Assembly: GCF_002155975.1 (NCBI RefSeq)
Contig: NZ_MUMI01000096.1
Location: 1 to 64,000 of the forward strand
Source: Amycolatopsis kentuckyensis
GTDB taxonomy: Bacteria > Actinomycetota > Actinomycetes > Mycobacteriales > Pseudonocardiaceae
Length of the DNA stretch: 64,000 nt
Direction: 5' to 3'
Both the position numbers and the translations under genes were made by a program. The first letter of the stretch is position 1. Each line of letters starts with the position of its first letter. The notes under the pieces are model-generated. The model did not search any database, was not told the DNA's origin, and was given only the letters and a program-made list of their open reading frames with translations. Positions 55,636 through 63,606 of the stretch are shown here, piece after piece.

Positions 55636-56223
55636 TCAGCGTTCGAAGGGATGGGCCGACCGGGCGGCGCTCAGCGCGGCCGCCCACCACGACAGGCGGT
55701 CGAGCAGCACTTTCGCGGCCACGTCGGCGTCGTCACCGGCGGGACGGCCGCCCTCGAAGAGGTCCCAGGCGTTCGCGAAGCTCAGCGACTCCCGCACCGA
55801 GACCGCGTGCAGCTCGGCGAAGACCTGCCGCAGCTGTTCGACGGCACGCAGGCCACCGCTCGCACCGCCGTAGGACACGAACGCCACCGGCTTGGCCGCC
55901 CATTCGTCGAAGAACCAGTCGATGGTGTTCTTCAGCGCCGCCGGGGGCGCGTGGTTGTACTCGGGGGTGACCACGACGAACGCGCCGGCCGCGCCGAGCT
56001 TGCCCGCCAGCTCGTCCCGGACCCGCGCCACGGACGGCGCCGGGGTCACGCCGGGTTCGGGCATCACCAGGGGCAGCGGGTACTCGAGCAGGTCGACGAC
56101 CTCGACGTGGAAATCGGGGTGCGCGGCGGCCACGCCGGCGAACCAGCGCGCGACGGTCGGGCCGAACCGGCCGTCGCGGACGCTGCCGACGAGGACGACG
56201 AGTTCATGGGGTTGCCGGGTCAT
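55636..56223 (-). CDS. NAD(P)H-dependent FMN reductase
   Basis: A 195-residue flavodoxin-like reductase: ELVVLVGSVRDGRFGPTVARWF (phosphate-binding loop), VVDLLEYPLP, FVVVTPEYNHAPPAALKNTIDWFFDEWAAKPVAFVSYGGASGG. YNHAPPAALKN is the FMN-reductase signature. It supplies reduced flavin and pairs naturally with the LLM monooxygenase and possibly the ABM-like protein in the same operon. ATG 56223 overlaps the MFS gene by 20 bp. Confidence 0.89.
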   Translation of the reverse strand: MTRQPHELVVLVGSVRDGRFGPTVARWFAGVAAAHPDFHVEVVDLLEYPLPLVMPEPGVTPAPSVARVRDELAGKLGAAGAFVVVTPEYNHAPPAALKNTIDWFFDEWAAKPVAFVSYGGASGGLRAVEQLRQVFAELHAVSVRESLSFANAWDLFEGGRPAGDDADVAAKVLLDRLSWWAAALSAARSAHPFER

Positions 56224-57391
56224 GACGGGCCTTCCGGGGAGTGCGGACGACGGGCAGGACGGCGACCACCGCGCCGAGCGCGGCGATCGCGGTGAGCAGC
56301 ACCGCGGCGGCACGGGCGCCGCCGCCGGCCAGCAGCAGGGCGACGAACGGCAGCACCAGGGCGGACCCCAGCTGGACGAACGTCTGGTAGACCGGCACCG
56401 CGACCCCGCGGGACGCGGCCGGGATCGTCGCGGTGGCCTGGATGTTCAGCGCGGCGAACGCCAGCACGAACCCGGCCTCGACGAACAGCAGCACGGGCAG
56501 CACCGTCGTCGCGTACGGCGAAACAGCCGGCTGCGTCAGGAACAGCGCAGCGCCGGCGAACGCGCAGAGCGCGCCGGCCGCGATCAGCCACGGCGTGCCG
56601 AACTTCCCCGCCAGCCGCGGCCCGAACGGCGCCGCGACGGCGAGCGGCAGGCTCGCGGGCAGCAGGGCGACCGCGATCAGCCACGGTGTCAGCCCCCGGC
56701 CGGCCAGCTCGGTCACGACCACGAGCAGCAGGCCGATGTAGGTCCCGTTGAGCGCCGCGGCGCCGACCCCCGCACGGAGCAGCGAACGGTCTCGCAGGAC
56801 CGCCGCGCCGGGGCGGGCAGGCGCCGGGCCGCGACCCACCGGGATCACCCGCACCGCACCCGCCAGCAGTGCCGACGCCACGAGCGCGGGCGCGAAGAAC
56901 ACCCAGCGCCAGCCGATCCCGGCCAGGACACCCGAGAGCAGGAGCCCGGTCGTGAACCCGGCCGCGCCCGCCAGCGCGTAGCCGGCGAGCGCCCGGCGCC
57001 GGGCCGCGCCCTCGGGAACCGCGGTGGTGATGATGGCCAGCCCGGCCGGGGCGGTCAGCGCGGCGCAGCCGCCCTTGACCACCCGGCTCGCGATCAGCAC
57101 CGCGACCGAGCCGGTCAGCCCGCCCAGCACCGAGGCCAGCACGAAGACCACCATCGCGGCCAGGTAGACGCGACGGCGTCCCCACCGCGCCGCCGACCAC
57201 GGGCCGGGCAGCAGGAGCGCCGCGAAGCCGAGGGCGAACCCGCTGAGCAGCCACTGCCCGCCCACGGGCGAGAGCCCGAACGCGGTCCGGGCCGGGGCCA
57301 GGGCGGGCAGGACGACCGAGACTTCCACGGCGTCGAGGAGCATGTTCCCCGACAGCACCCACAGCAGGAGCCCGGGCCGTGGTTCAGCCAT
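56204..57391 (-). CDS. MFS transporter (DHA-type, 12 TM)
   Basis: A 395-residue transporter: LLLWVLSGNMLLDAVEVSVVLPAL, WSAARWGRRRVYLAAMVVFVLASVLGGL (motif A-like) and ALAGYALAGAAGFTTGLLLSGVLAGIGWRWVFF (motif C). Twelve hydrophobic segments. The start ATGGCTGA overlaps the upstream LLM stop by eight bases. It is embedded in the PKS operon and is the most likely exporter of the polyketide or an intermediate. Confidence 0.88.
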   Translation of the reverse strand: MAEPRPGLLLWVLSGNMLLDAVEVSVVLPALAPARTAFGLSPVGGQWLLSGFALGFAALLLPGPWSAARWGRRRVYLAAMVVFVLASVLGGLTGSVAVLIASRVVKGGCAALTAPAGLAIITTAVPEGAARRRALAGYALAGAAGFTTGLLLSGVLAGIGWRWVFFAPALVASALLAGAVRVIPVGRGPAPARPGAAVLRDRSLLRAGVGAAALNGTYIGLLLVVVTELAGRGLTPWLIAVALLPASLPLAVAAPFGPRLAGKFGTPWLIAAGALCAFAGAALFLTQPAVSPYATTVLPVLLFVEAGFVLAFAALNIQATATIPAASRGVAVPVYQTFVQLGSALVLPFVALLLAGGGARAAAVLLTAIAALGAVVAVLPVVRTPRKARHDPATP

Positions 57392-58376
57392 GTGCCACGG
57401 CCCGGTCGCCGGCGCCCAGGAGCGGGGCGAGCTCACCGGTCACCAGCTCGATGTGGCGGGTCACCAGGTCTTCGGGAAGGCCCGCGATGTCGGCCCAGAA
57501 GATGAGGTGCGCCAGGGGCAGTCCCCGCGTGCGTTCGCGGATCCGGGCCGCGGCGTCCGCCGGTGTCAGGATCTCCAGCGCTCCCCACGGGCCGTCCGCG
57601 GGCCGGTCGCGGAACTCCTCCGGCGTGACCAGCGGGGGCCGGGGCAGGTCGGTGCTCTCGACCGAGCCCTGCCGGTAGGTGTTCATCTGGTGCGCCAGGT
57701 GCGGGGCGACGCGCGGCCAGGCGGCGTCCGGGTCGTCGGCGAGGAACACCGGGAGCAGGTCGGAGACCCGCGCGGTCGCGGGATCGTGGCCGCCCTCGAC
57801 CAGCCCGTCGCGGTAGTGCCCGAACATCTCGTGCGAGATGTGCAGCAGGCCGATGCCCAGCCGCCCGGCCAGGCGCGCACCCCGCGGGCCGTAGAAGCCA
57901 CCCCACAACGGCACCGGGTCCTGCAGCGGCGCCGGGGTCACCCCGCCTTCGGCCCACAGCCGGCGGACCTCGCGGACGACGTGCTCGGTGCCGGCGAACC
58001 GGCGGCCGAACTCCGCGTCGAACAACCGGTATTCGGGCACGCGGTACCCGGCGCCGATGCCGAGTTCGAGCCGGCCGCCGCTGATCAGGTCGACCAGCGC
58101 GGCCTCCTCGGCCAGCTGCGCCGGCTTGCGCAGCGCGGGCAGCACCACCGCGGTCCCGATCCGCACGCGGCGGGTCCGCGCCGCGGCCGCCGCCGCGAAC
58201 GTGAGCGGCTGCGGCAGGTACCCGTCTTCGAACAGGTGGTGCTCGGTGAACCAGACGCCGCCGGCACCGCGCCGGTCGGCCTCCTCGCACAGCTCGAGGT
58301 GGTAGGCGTAGTGGTCGGCCCACGGCCGCGGCCACTGCCGCGGGTTGCGCAGGTCGAAGAGGAAACCGACGTCCAT
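57384..58376 (-). CDS. LLM-class flavin-dependent monooxygenase
   Basis: A 330-residue luciferase-like enzyme: DVGFLFDLRNPRQWPRPWADHYAYHLELCEEADRRGAGGVWFTEHHLFEDGYLPQPL. The WFTEHH motif is characteristic of FMN-dependent bacterial-luciferase-like monooxygenases, unlike the WAGDH of the protein at 47649. Later motifs: RIGTAVVLPALRKPAQLAEEAALVDLISGGRLELGIGAGY. It probably works with the FMN reductase at 55636. In aromatic polyketide pathways such enzymes hydroxylate or cleave rings. Confidence 0.88.
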   Translation of the reverse strand: MDVGFLFDLRNPRQWPRPWADHYAYHLELCEEADRRGAGGVWFTEHHLFEDGYLPQPLTFAAAAAARTRRVRIGTAVVLPALRKPAQLAEEAALVDLISGGRLELGIGAGYRVPEYRLFDAEFGRRFAGTEHVVREVRRLWAEGGVTPAPLQDPVPLWGGFYGPRGARLAGRLGIGLLHISHEMFGHYRDGLVEGGHDPATARVSDLLPVFLADDPDAAWPRVAPHLAHQMNTYRQGSVESTDLPRPPLVTPEEFRDRPADGPWGALEILTPADAAARIRERTRGLPLAHLIFWADIAGLPEDLVTRHIELVTGELAPLLGAGDRAVAHG

Positions 58377-58406
58377 CGGGAAGCTCCGTTCTCGGGCGGG
58401 GAGTCG

Positions 58407-59174
58407 TCAGCCGAGCAGCGTGCCGCCGCTGGCGTCGAGGAACGCGCCGGTCACCCAGCGCGCGTCGTCACTGGCCAGGAACGCGACCACGTCGGCGACG
58501 TCGCGGGCCTGCCCGACGCGCTTGAACGCCGACAGCTGGGCCATCTGCTCGACGGCCTCCGGGATGTCGAACACCGCGCTGCCGTTGTCGGTGATGCCCG
58601 GCGCGACGCTGTTGACCGTGATCCCGCGGGGCGCCAGGTGCCGCGCGAAGTGCAGCGAGATCTGCTCGATCGCGCCCTTGGTCATCGAGTAGGCCACCTG
58701 CTCGGGGTTGGCGACCCGGGTGAGCCCCGACGAGATGTTGATGATCCGCCCGCCTTCGGGCAGCAGGCCGATCGCCCGCTGCACGATGAAGTACGGTGCC
58801 TTGGCGTTGACCGCGAAGAGCCGGTCGAACTCCTCGGGTGTCACGTCCTCCGGCGCGATGCCGGCCGGGGTGGTCGCGCCGGCGTTGTTGACCACGATGT
58901 CCAGGGTGGTTTCGCCGGTCCGTTCCTTGAGTCCCCGTTCCAGCGCGAGGAACAGCTCGTGGACGTCGCCGGGCACGCCCAGCTCGGCCCGGACAGCGAA
59001 CGCCCGTCCGCCGTCCTTCTCCACGAGTGCCACGGTTTCCGCCGCGGCTTCCTCGTTGCTCGCGTAGTGGACCGCGACCAGCGCCCCGTCGGCGGCCAGG
59101 CGCCGGGCGATCGCGCGGCCGATGCCCCGGCTGGCGCCGGTGACCAGCGCGGTCTTGTGGTCGAGCTTGCCCAT
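58407..59174 (-). CDS. Nested SDR gene inside the monooxygenase-SDR fusion
   Basis: An in-frame ATG at 59174 (codon 383) begins MGKLDHKTALVTGAS, exactly at the first strand of the SDR domain. GGAAGGA lies six bases upstream (minus strand), an excellent ribosome site inside coding sequence. Independent initiation would yield a free 255-residue reductase sharing the frame and stop of the fusion. Such nested production of the reductase domain is established for PgaM, where it assembles with the full-length protein. Expression here is inferred. Confidence 0.65.
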   Translation of the reverse strand: MGKLDHKTALVTGASRGIGRAIARRLAADGALVAVHYASNEEAAAETVALVEKDGGRAFAVRAELGVPGDVHELFLALERGLKERTGETTLDIVVNNAGATTPAGIAPEDVTPEEFDRLFAVNAKAPYFIVQRAIGLLPEGGRIINISSGLTRVANPEQVAYSMTKGAIEQISLHFARHLAPRGITVNSVAPGITDNGSAVFDIPEAVEQMAQLSAFKRVGQARDVADVVAFLASDDARWVTGAFLDASGGTLLG

Positions 59175-60320
59175 TTCGGGTCCTTCCGGAGTAGGTGGCG
59201 CGGGCACGGTGCCGAGCCCGCTGATCGAGCGCGCGAGGTGCGTGCGGACGCTGCCGAACCGCAGCAGCTCCGCGAACAGCTCCCGCAGCGGTTCCACCTC
59301 CGGCCCGCCGAGCAGCAGCAGGGACTGGGCGGAGATGCCGGTGAGCGCGCGGGCGCCCACCAGATGGCGTTCGCGGTGGTAGCCGTCCAGGCCGGTCACG
59401 AACGCGCGGGCGAGCGCGGCGGCGTCCTGCAGCGCGAGGTTGAGCGCCTGGCCGCCGACCGGCATCTGCCGGTGGGCGGCGTCCCCGGCCAGCAGCACCC
59501 GGCCCCGCCGGTATTCGGTCACCTGACGGCTGGTGGTGCCGAAGGCGTTGAGCCAGAGCGGTTCCCCGTGCCCGATGTCCTCGCCGGTCACGGTGGCCCA
59601 CGCCCGCACGACCTCCGCGAACGACGGCTCGCCGGAGCGCTGAGCCGGAATCGCGCCGAAGACGTGCACCATGACCCGCGTGCTGCCGTCGGGCCAGCGC
59701 GCCGCCGTGGCGAGCCCGCGCGGATGCCGCTCGAACCGCCGGTCCGGGATCTCGATCCCGGCGACGTCCGCCCGCAGCATCTCCCGGGTGGCGTCCCGGC
59801 CGGCGAAGTCGAACCCGCCCAGCTCGCGGACCGTGCTCTCCTCTCCGTCGCAGCCCACGACGTACCCCGCCGACAGCCGGCGGCAGCCGCCCGCGTCGTC
59901 GGCCGCGTCGACGACGACGTGGTCGCCGAGGTCGGCCAGCCCGATCACCCGGACGCCCCGCTCGATCCGGGCGCCCAGCTCGACGGCGCGGTCGGCCAGC
60001 ACCGCCTCGAGCTCCGCCTGGCGGCACTTCCACTGGCCCGCGTAGGGATGGGCCGGATCGGCCTCGGTGAGGTCGAGCCGGAGCCCGCCGAAGTGCCCCG
60101 GCCCGCCGCCGGGCAAGGCGCCGCCGAGCCTGCCGAGGACACCGCGTTCGGCCAGCAGCTCCATCGTCCGGGCGTGCAGCGTCGAGGCCTTCGACGCCGT
60201 GTCCGGAACAGCGAGCCGTTCCAGCACGGTCACCCGGAACCCCGCCGCGCACAGGTCCCCGGCGAGCAGCAGCCCGGCGGGCCCGGCCCCGGCGATCAGG
60301 ACGTCGGTGTCCGGGCGCAC
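58407..60320 (-). CDS. Bifunctional FAD monooxygenase-SDR (angucycline UrdM/PgaM type)
   Basis: A 637-residue fusion. Residues 1-375 are a group A flavin monooxygenase: VLIAGAGPAGLLLAGDL, the DG motif VVGCDGEESTVRELG, and VLLAGDAAHRQMPVGGQALNLALQDA (GD motif, D280); the usual thioredoxin-like third domain is absent. Residues 383-637 are an SDR: ALVTGASRGIGRAIA, VVNNAGATTP, NISSGL and the YSMTK active site. This exact fusion is known from angucycline clusters (UrdM, PgaM). It lies directly after the didomain cyclase gene in the same order. Predicted role: tailoring hydroxylation/dehydration and ketoreduction at the angucycline A/B rings. Confidence 0.88.
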   Translation of the reverse strand: MRPDTDVLIAGAGPAGLLLAGDLCAAGFRVTVLERLAVPDTASKASTLHARTMELLAERGVLGRLGGALPGGGPGHFGGLRLDLTEADPAHPYAGQWKCRQAELEAVLADRAVELGARIERGVRVIGLADLGDHVVVDAADDAGGCRRLSAGYVVGCDGEESTVRELGGFDFAGRDATREMLRADVAGIEIPDRRFERHPRGLATAARWPDGSTRVMVHVFGAIPAQRSGEPSFAEVVRAWATVTGEDIGHGEPLWLNAFGTTSRQVTEYRRGRVLLAGDAAHRQMPVGGQALNLALQDAAALARAFVTGLDGYHRERHLVGARALTGISAQSLLLLGGPEVEPLRELFAELLRFGSVRTHLARSISGLGTVPAPPTPEGPEMGKLDHKTALVTGASRGIGRAIARRLAADGALVAVHYASNEEAAAETVALVEKDGGRAFAVRAELGVPGDVHELFLALERGLKERTGETTLDIVVNNAGATTPAGIAPEDVTPEEFDRLFAVNAKAPYFIVQRAIGLLPEGGRIINISSGLTRVANPEQVAYSMTKGAIEQISLHFARHLAPRGITVNSVAPGITDNGSAVFDIPEAVEQMAQLSAFKRVGQARDVADVVAFLASDDARWVTGAFLDASGGTLLG

Positions 60321-60321
60321 G

Positions 60322-61269
60322 TCAGCGCCGCGCTTCCGCGTGCTCCTTGGCGTGCGCCAAGGTGGCCCGGCTGTTGCCGCCCAGCGCGTCGCGAATGAAC
60401 GTCCTGGCCTCGGCGACCCCGGCGTCCGGGCCGAGGATCTTCGTGATGTTCGCCGGGTTCAGCACGACGGTGTGCTGCGAGCTCGCCGTGGTGACGCCGT
60501 CGGGGCCCTCCTCGAACTGCCAGTAGCCGGTGTGCAGCGTCATCAGCGCGGGCAGGGTCGTCTGCTTGTAGGCGATCCGGTGGTGCGGGAAGCACACCCG
60601 GACGGACTCGGTCGTGTGCGCCGAGCCGTCCTTGGTCAGCGTCTCCATCCGCAGCACCTGCAGGCCCGGCGTGTCCTCGGTGAGCACGACGTCCCGGACG
60701 TGCGGCAGCCGCTGCGACCACAGGTGCGCGTCGTTGACGAAGTCGTAGACGTCCTTGGCCGCCCCCTCGATGCGCACACTGTCCACGAAGGACAACGTCA
60801 GCTCCGCGTTGCGGGTGGCTTCCTCCAGCCCGGCCTTGACCGACGGGAGCTCGGCCCGGCTGTTGCCGTCCACCGCGCGGTCGATCCACGCCAGGCCGTC
60901 GGGGTCGTCGTCGACCGCGCGGTAGGAGTGCAGCAGGCGCAGGCGGGTCTCCGCCGGGCCCAGCGGCTCGATCACCCACGTCCCGCTCATCTCGGCGACC
61001 GGGGGCGCCGAGACCTCCTGGATGAACGAAATCCGCAGGCCGTCGGGGTCCAGCTCGCGCCGGGAGGTCCAGTTCTTCGCCTCCCCGTTCGCGGTGGCCC
61101 AGATCCGGATCCGCTCCGAGGTGCCGGTGCGCTCGAGGTAGTCGACGTACACCGACGGCGGGAACAGCCGCGGCCAGTTCTCGACCTCGGCCAGCAGCCG
61201 GTAGACGTCCGCGGCGGCGGCCTGCACGGTGATCTCGTGCTCGACCTCGCGCACAGTGGGTGCGGTCAT
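60322..61269 (-). CDS. Didomain aromatase/cyclase (START-type) of the type II PKS
   Basis: A 315-residue protein with two SRPBCC/START-like domains: EHEITVQAAAADVYRLLAEVENWPRLFPPSVYVDYLE and ELTLSFVDSVRIEGAAKDVYDFVNDAHLWSQRLPHVRDVVL. WPRLFPP and the W-xx-RLPHV repeat are typical of ActVII/UrdL/JadD-type cyclases, which catalyse C7-C12 first-ring cyclisation and aromatisation of reduced polyketides. Both halves look intact. It lies 30 bp downstream of the ketoreductase gene and overlaps no other; the fusion gene begins one base after its stop. Confidence 0.92.
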   Translation of the reverse strand: MTAPTVREVEHEITVQAAAADVYRLLAEVENWPRLFPPSVYVDYLERTGTSERIRIWATANGEAKNWTSRRELDPDGLRISFIQEVSAPPVAEMSGTWVIEPLGPAETRLRLLHSYRAVDDDPDGLAWIDRAVDGNSRAELPSVKAGLEEATRNAELTLSFVDSVRIEGAAKDVYDFVNDAHLWSQRLPHVRDVVLTEDTPGLQVLRMETLTKDGSAHTTESVRVCFPHHRIAYKQTTLPALMTLHTGYWQFEEGPDGVTTASSQHTVVLNPANITKILGPDAGVAEARTFIRDALGGNSRATLAHAKEHAEARR

Positions 61270-61299
61270 GCGTTTCTCCTTGGCAGGTGATCGGGAGGG

Positions 61300-62082
61300 T
61301 CAGAAGTTGCCGAGCCCGCCGCAGACGTTGATCGCCTGCGCGGTGATCGACGCCGCGAGGTCGGAGGCGAGGTAGCCGACCAGCCCGGCGACCTCCTCCG
61401 GGGTCGAGTAGCGGCCGAGCGGGATCTTCGCGGTGAACTTCTGCAGGATGGCGTCCTCGCTGGTGTCGTAGGCCGCGGCGTAGCCCTGCCGGACCCGTTG
61501 CGCCATCGGGGTTTCGACGTACCCGGGGCAGACGGCGTTGACGGTGATCCCGGTCGGGGCGAGCTCGTTGCCGAGCGCTTTGGTGAAGCCGACGACGCCG
61601 TGCTTCGACGCCGAATACGGCGCGCCCAGCACGACCCCCTGCTTGCCCGCGGTCGAGGCGATGTTGATGACGCGGCCGCGCTCCCTGGTCCGCATCCCGC
61701 CGGTGTTCAGCACCTCGCGGGTCACCAGGAAAACGCTGGTGAGGTTGGTGGCGAGCACGTCGAGCCACAGCTCGTCGGTGAGGTCCGCGGTGACCCCGCC
61801 GCCGCTGCGCCCGGCGTTGTTCACCAGCACGTCGACCGGGCCGTACCGGTCCACCGCCGCGCCGACGAACGCACCGATCGAGGCGGGATCGCGGACGTCG
61901 GCGGTCACGCCGTCGACGTCGTGGCCTTCGTCCTGCAGGTCCTTGACCGTGCGGAGCAGCGCGTCTTCGCCACGGGCGCAGACGAACACGCGGTGTCCCT
62001 GCTGCGCGAGCAGCCGGGCCGAGGCCAGGCCGATCCCGCTGGTCGCGCCGGTCACCAGTGCGACCTTGGCTTCCTGGGTCAT
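61300..62082 (-). CDS. Type II PKS ketoreductase (ActIII-like, C9)
   Basis: A 260-residue SDR: VALVTGATSGIGLASARLLAQQGHRVFVCARGE, DVLVNNAGRSGGGVTADL, INIASTAGKQGVVLGAPYSASKHGVVGFTKAL (Ser, Tyr, Lys present) and VCPGYVETPMAQRVRQGYA. NNAGRxGGG and ETPMAxxVRxxYA are hallmarks of the polyketide C9 ketoreductases, including the PGG-like loop region. It reduces the nascent poly-beta-ketone before cyclisation. ATG 62082 follows GGAGGAG. Confidence 0.95.
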   Translation of the reverse strand: MTQEAKVALVTGATSGIGLASARLLAQQGHRVFVCARGEDALLRTVKDLQDEGHDVDGVTADVRDPASIGAFVGAAVDRYGPVDVLVNNAGRSGGGVTADLTDELWLDVLATNLTSVFLVTREVLNTGGMRTRERGRVINIASTAGKQGVVLGAPYSASKHGVVGFTKALGNELAPTGITVNAVCPGYVETPMAQRVRQGYAAAYDTSEDAILQKFTAKIPLGRYSTPEEVAGLVGYLASDLAASITAQAINVCGGLGNF

Positions 62083-62098
62083 GTACTCCTCCTGGTGG

Positions 62099-62365
62099 TC
62101 AGACGCTCTGCACGGTGGCGAGCTGGGCGTTCACGGCGTCGACGAACGCCCGCGGGGTCAGCGCGGTCGCCAGCAGGTCCTCGTCGAGCCGGATGCCGTA
62201 CTCCCGCTCGATCCGCCCGCTGGTTTCCAGCAGGGCCAGGGATTCGTAGCCGAGTTCGCCGAACTCCGCCTCGGCGATGTCACCGTCGAGGTCGACGTCT
62301 TCGTCGGCTCCGGCGCCTTCGCGCAGGATGCGCTTGAGGTCTTCGAGGGTGAAGATTTCGGGCAC
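62099..62365 (-). CDS. Acyl carrier protein of the type II PKS
   Basis: An 88-residue ACP: EIFTLEDLKRILREGAG, then FGELGYESLALLETSGRIEREYGIRLDEDLL and ALTPRAFVDAVNAQL. The phosphopantetheine Ser is in YESLAL, with Glu instead of the usual Asp before Ser (D/ESL). GTG 62365 is supported by AAAGGA upstream. It carries the growing chain for the KS-CLF pair encoded immediately upstream. Confidence 0.94.
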   Translation of the reverse strand: MPEIFTLEDLKRILREGAGADEDVDLDGDIAEAEFGELGYESLALLETSGRIEREYGIRLDEDLLATALTPRAFVDAVNAQLATVQSV

Positions 62366-62376
62366 GGAAGGTCCTT

Positions 62377-63606
62377 TCACGGAACGGAACGGACGACCAT
62401 GGCGGAGTTGAACCCGCCCTGGCCTCGGGCGAGGACGAGCGCGGACCGGAGCGTGGCCGGCCGCGGGGCGCCGGTCACCAGGTCGAGCTCGTAGCGGTCG
62501 GCGGGGGTGCTGCCGACGGTCGGGGGGAGCACCTGGTCGCGCAGGGCCAGGAAGGCGGCCGCCAGGTCGAGCGGGGCGGCGCCGGAGTAGAGCCGTCCGG
62601 TCGCGGTCTTCGGCGCGGTCACCGGCACGCCGCGGGGCCCGAAGACGGCGGTGATCGCCTCGGCCTCCGCCTGGTCGAGCTCCGGCACGGCGGCGGCGTC
62701 GGCGAAGACCACTCCGACGTCCTCCGGACCGGCCCCGGCGTCGGCGAGCGCGAGCTCGACCGCCTTCCGCAGCGTGGGCCCGCGGCCGGCACCCGGCCGA
62801 GGGTCCACTGTGGACGCGTACCCGGCGATCTCGCCGTAGATCCTGGGCACGTCGCGACGGCGAGCGTGTTCGGCGTCCTCGAGCACCAGCAAGGCGCCGC
62901 CCTCGCCGGGTACGTGCCCCGCCGCGCGAGCGTCGAACGGGAGGTAGGCGCGGTGCGGATCCTCGGACACGCTGAGCCGCCCACCGGCGAGCTGCGCGAC
63001 CCAGCCCCACGGGCACAGCGACGCGTCCACCGCGCCGGCCAGCACCACCGACGTGCCCTTGCGGATCTGCCGGCGGGCCTGCGCGACCGCGTCCAGGCCA
63101 CCGGCCTGGTCGCTGACCACCACACTGCTCGGGCCGCGCAGCCCGTTGCGGATCGAGATCTGGCCGCTGTTCACCGCGTAGAACCAGGCGAAGGACTGGT
63201 ACGCGCTGACGTACTGGCCGCCTTTGCTCCACAACGCCTTCAGCTCGTTCTGACCGAACTCGAAGCCCCCGGAGTGCCCGGCCGTGATCACGCCGGCCTC
63301 GTAGTCGCGCAGTTCCGCGGGCACGAGCGCGGCGTCGGCGAACGCCCAGTCGGCGCCCACCAGCGCGATCCGCGTCATCCGGTCGGTCTGCGGCAGGAGC
63401 CGGCTCGGCAGGTGCTCCTCGGCGCTGAAGTCGCGGATCTCCCCCGCCAGGCGGGCCGGGTAGGACGACGGGTCGAACCGGGTGATCCGGCCGATCCCGC
63501 TGCGCCCGGCCAGCGTCGCGGCCCAGTACCGCTCGAGCCCGAGGCCGGTCGGCGCGGCCACGCCGAGCCCGGTGACGACCGGCGCCGCCGCGGTGCGCAC
63601 CGTCAT
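62377..63606 (-). CDS. Chain length factor (KS-beta) of the type II PKS
   Basis: A 409-residue thiolase-fold protein: [62 protein letters not shown] and [23 protein letters not shown]. The position of the active-site Cys is Gln (DQAGG), the hallmark of chain length factors, which decarboxylate malonyl-ACP for priming. The start overlaps the KS-alpha stop (ATGA), the usual translational coupling that gives equal amounts of the heterodimer. Confidence 0.95.
   Translation of the reverse strand: MTVRTAAAPVVTGLGVAAPTGLGLERYWAATLAGRSGIGRITRFDPSSYPARLAGEIRDFSAEEHLPSRLLPQTDRMTRIALVGADWAFADAALVPAELRDYEAGVITAGHSGGFEFGQNELKALWSKGGQYVSAYQSFAWFYAVNSGQISIRNGLRGPSSVVVSDQAGGLDAVAQARRQIRKGTSVVLAGAVDASLCPWGWVAQLAGGRLSVSEDPHRAYLPFDARAAGHVPGEGGALLVLEDAEHARRRDVPRIYGEIAGYASTVDPRPGAGRGPTLRKAVELALADAGAGPEDVGVVFADAAAVPELDQAEAEAITAVFGPRGVPVTAPKTATGRLYSGAAPLDLAAAFLALRDQVLPPTVGSTPADRYELDLVTGAPRPATLRSALVLARGQGGFNSAMVVRSVP

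Noticed and set aside
57342-60398. 1,018-codon plus-strand frame across the LLM and monooxygenase-SDR genes
   Set aside because: A shadow of strong third-position G/C bias in the real minus-strand genes; no motif is recognisable.
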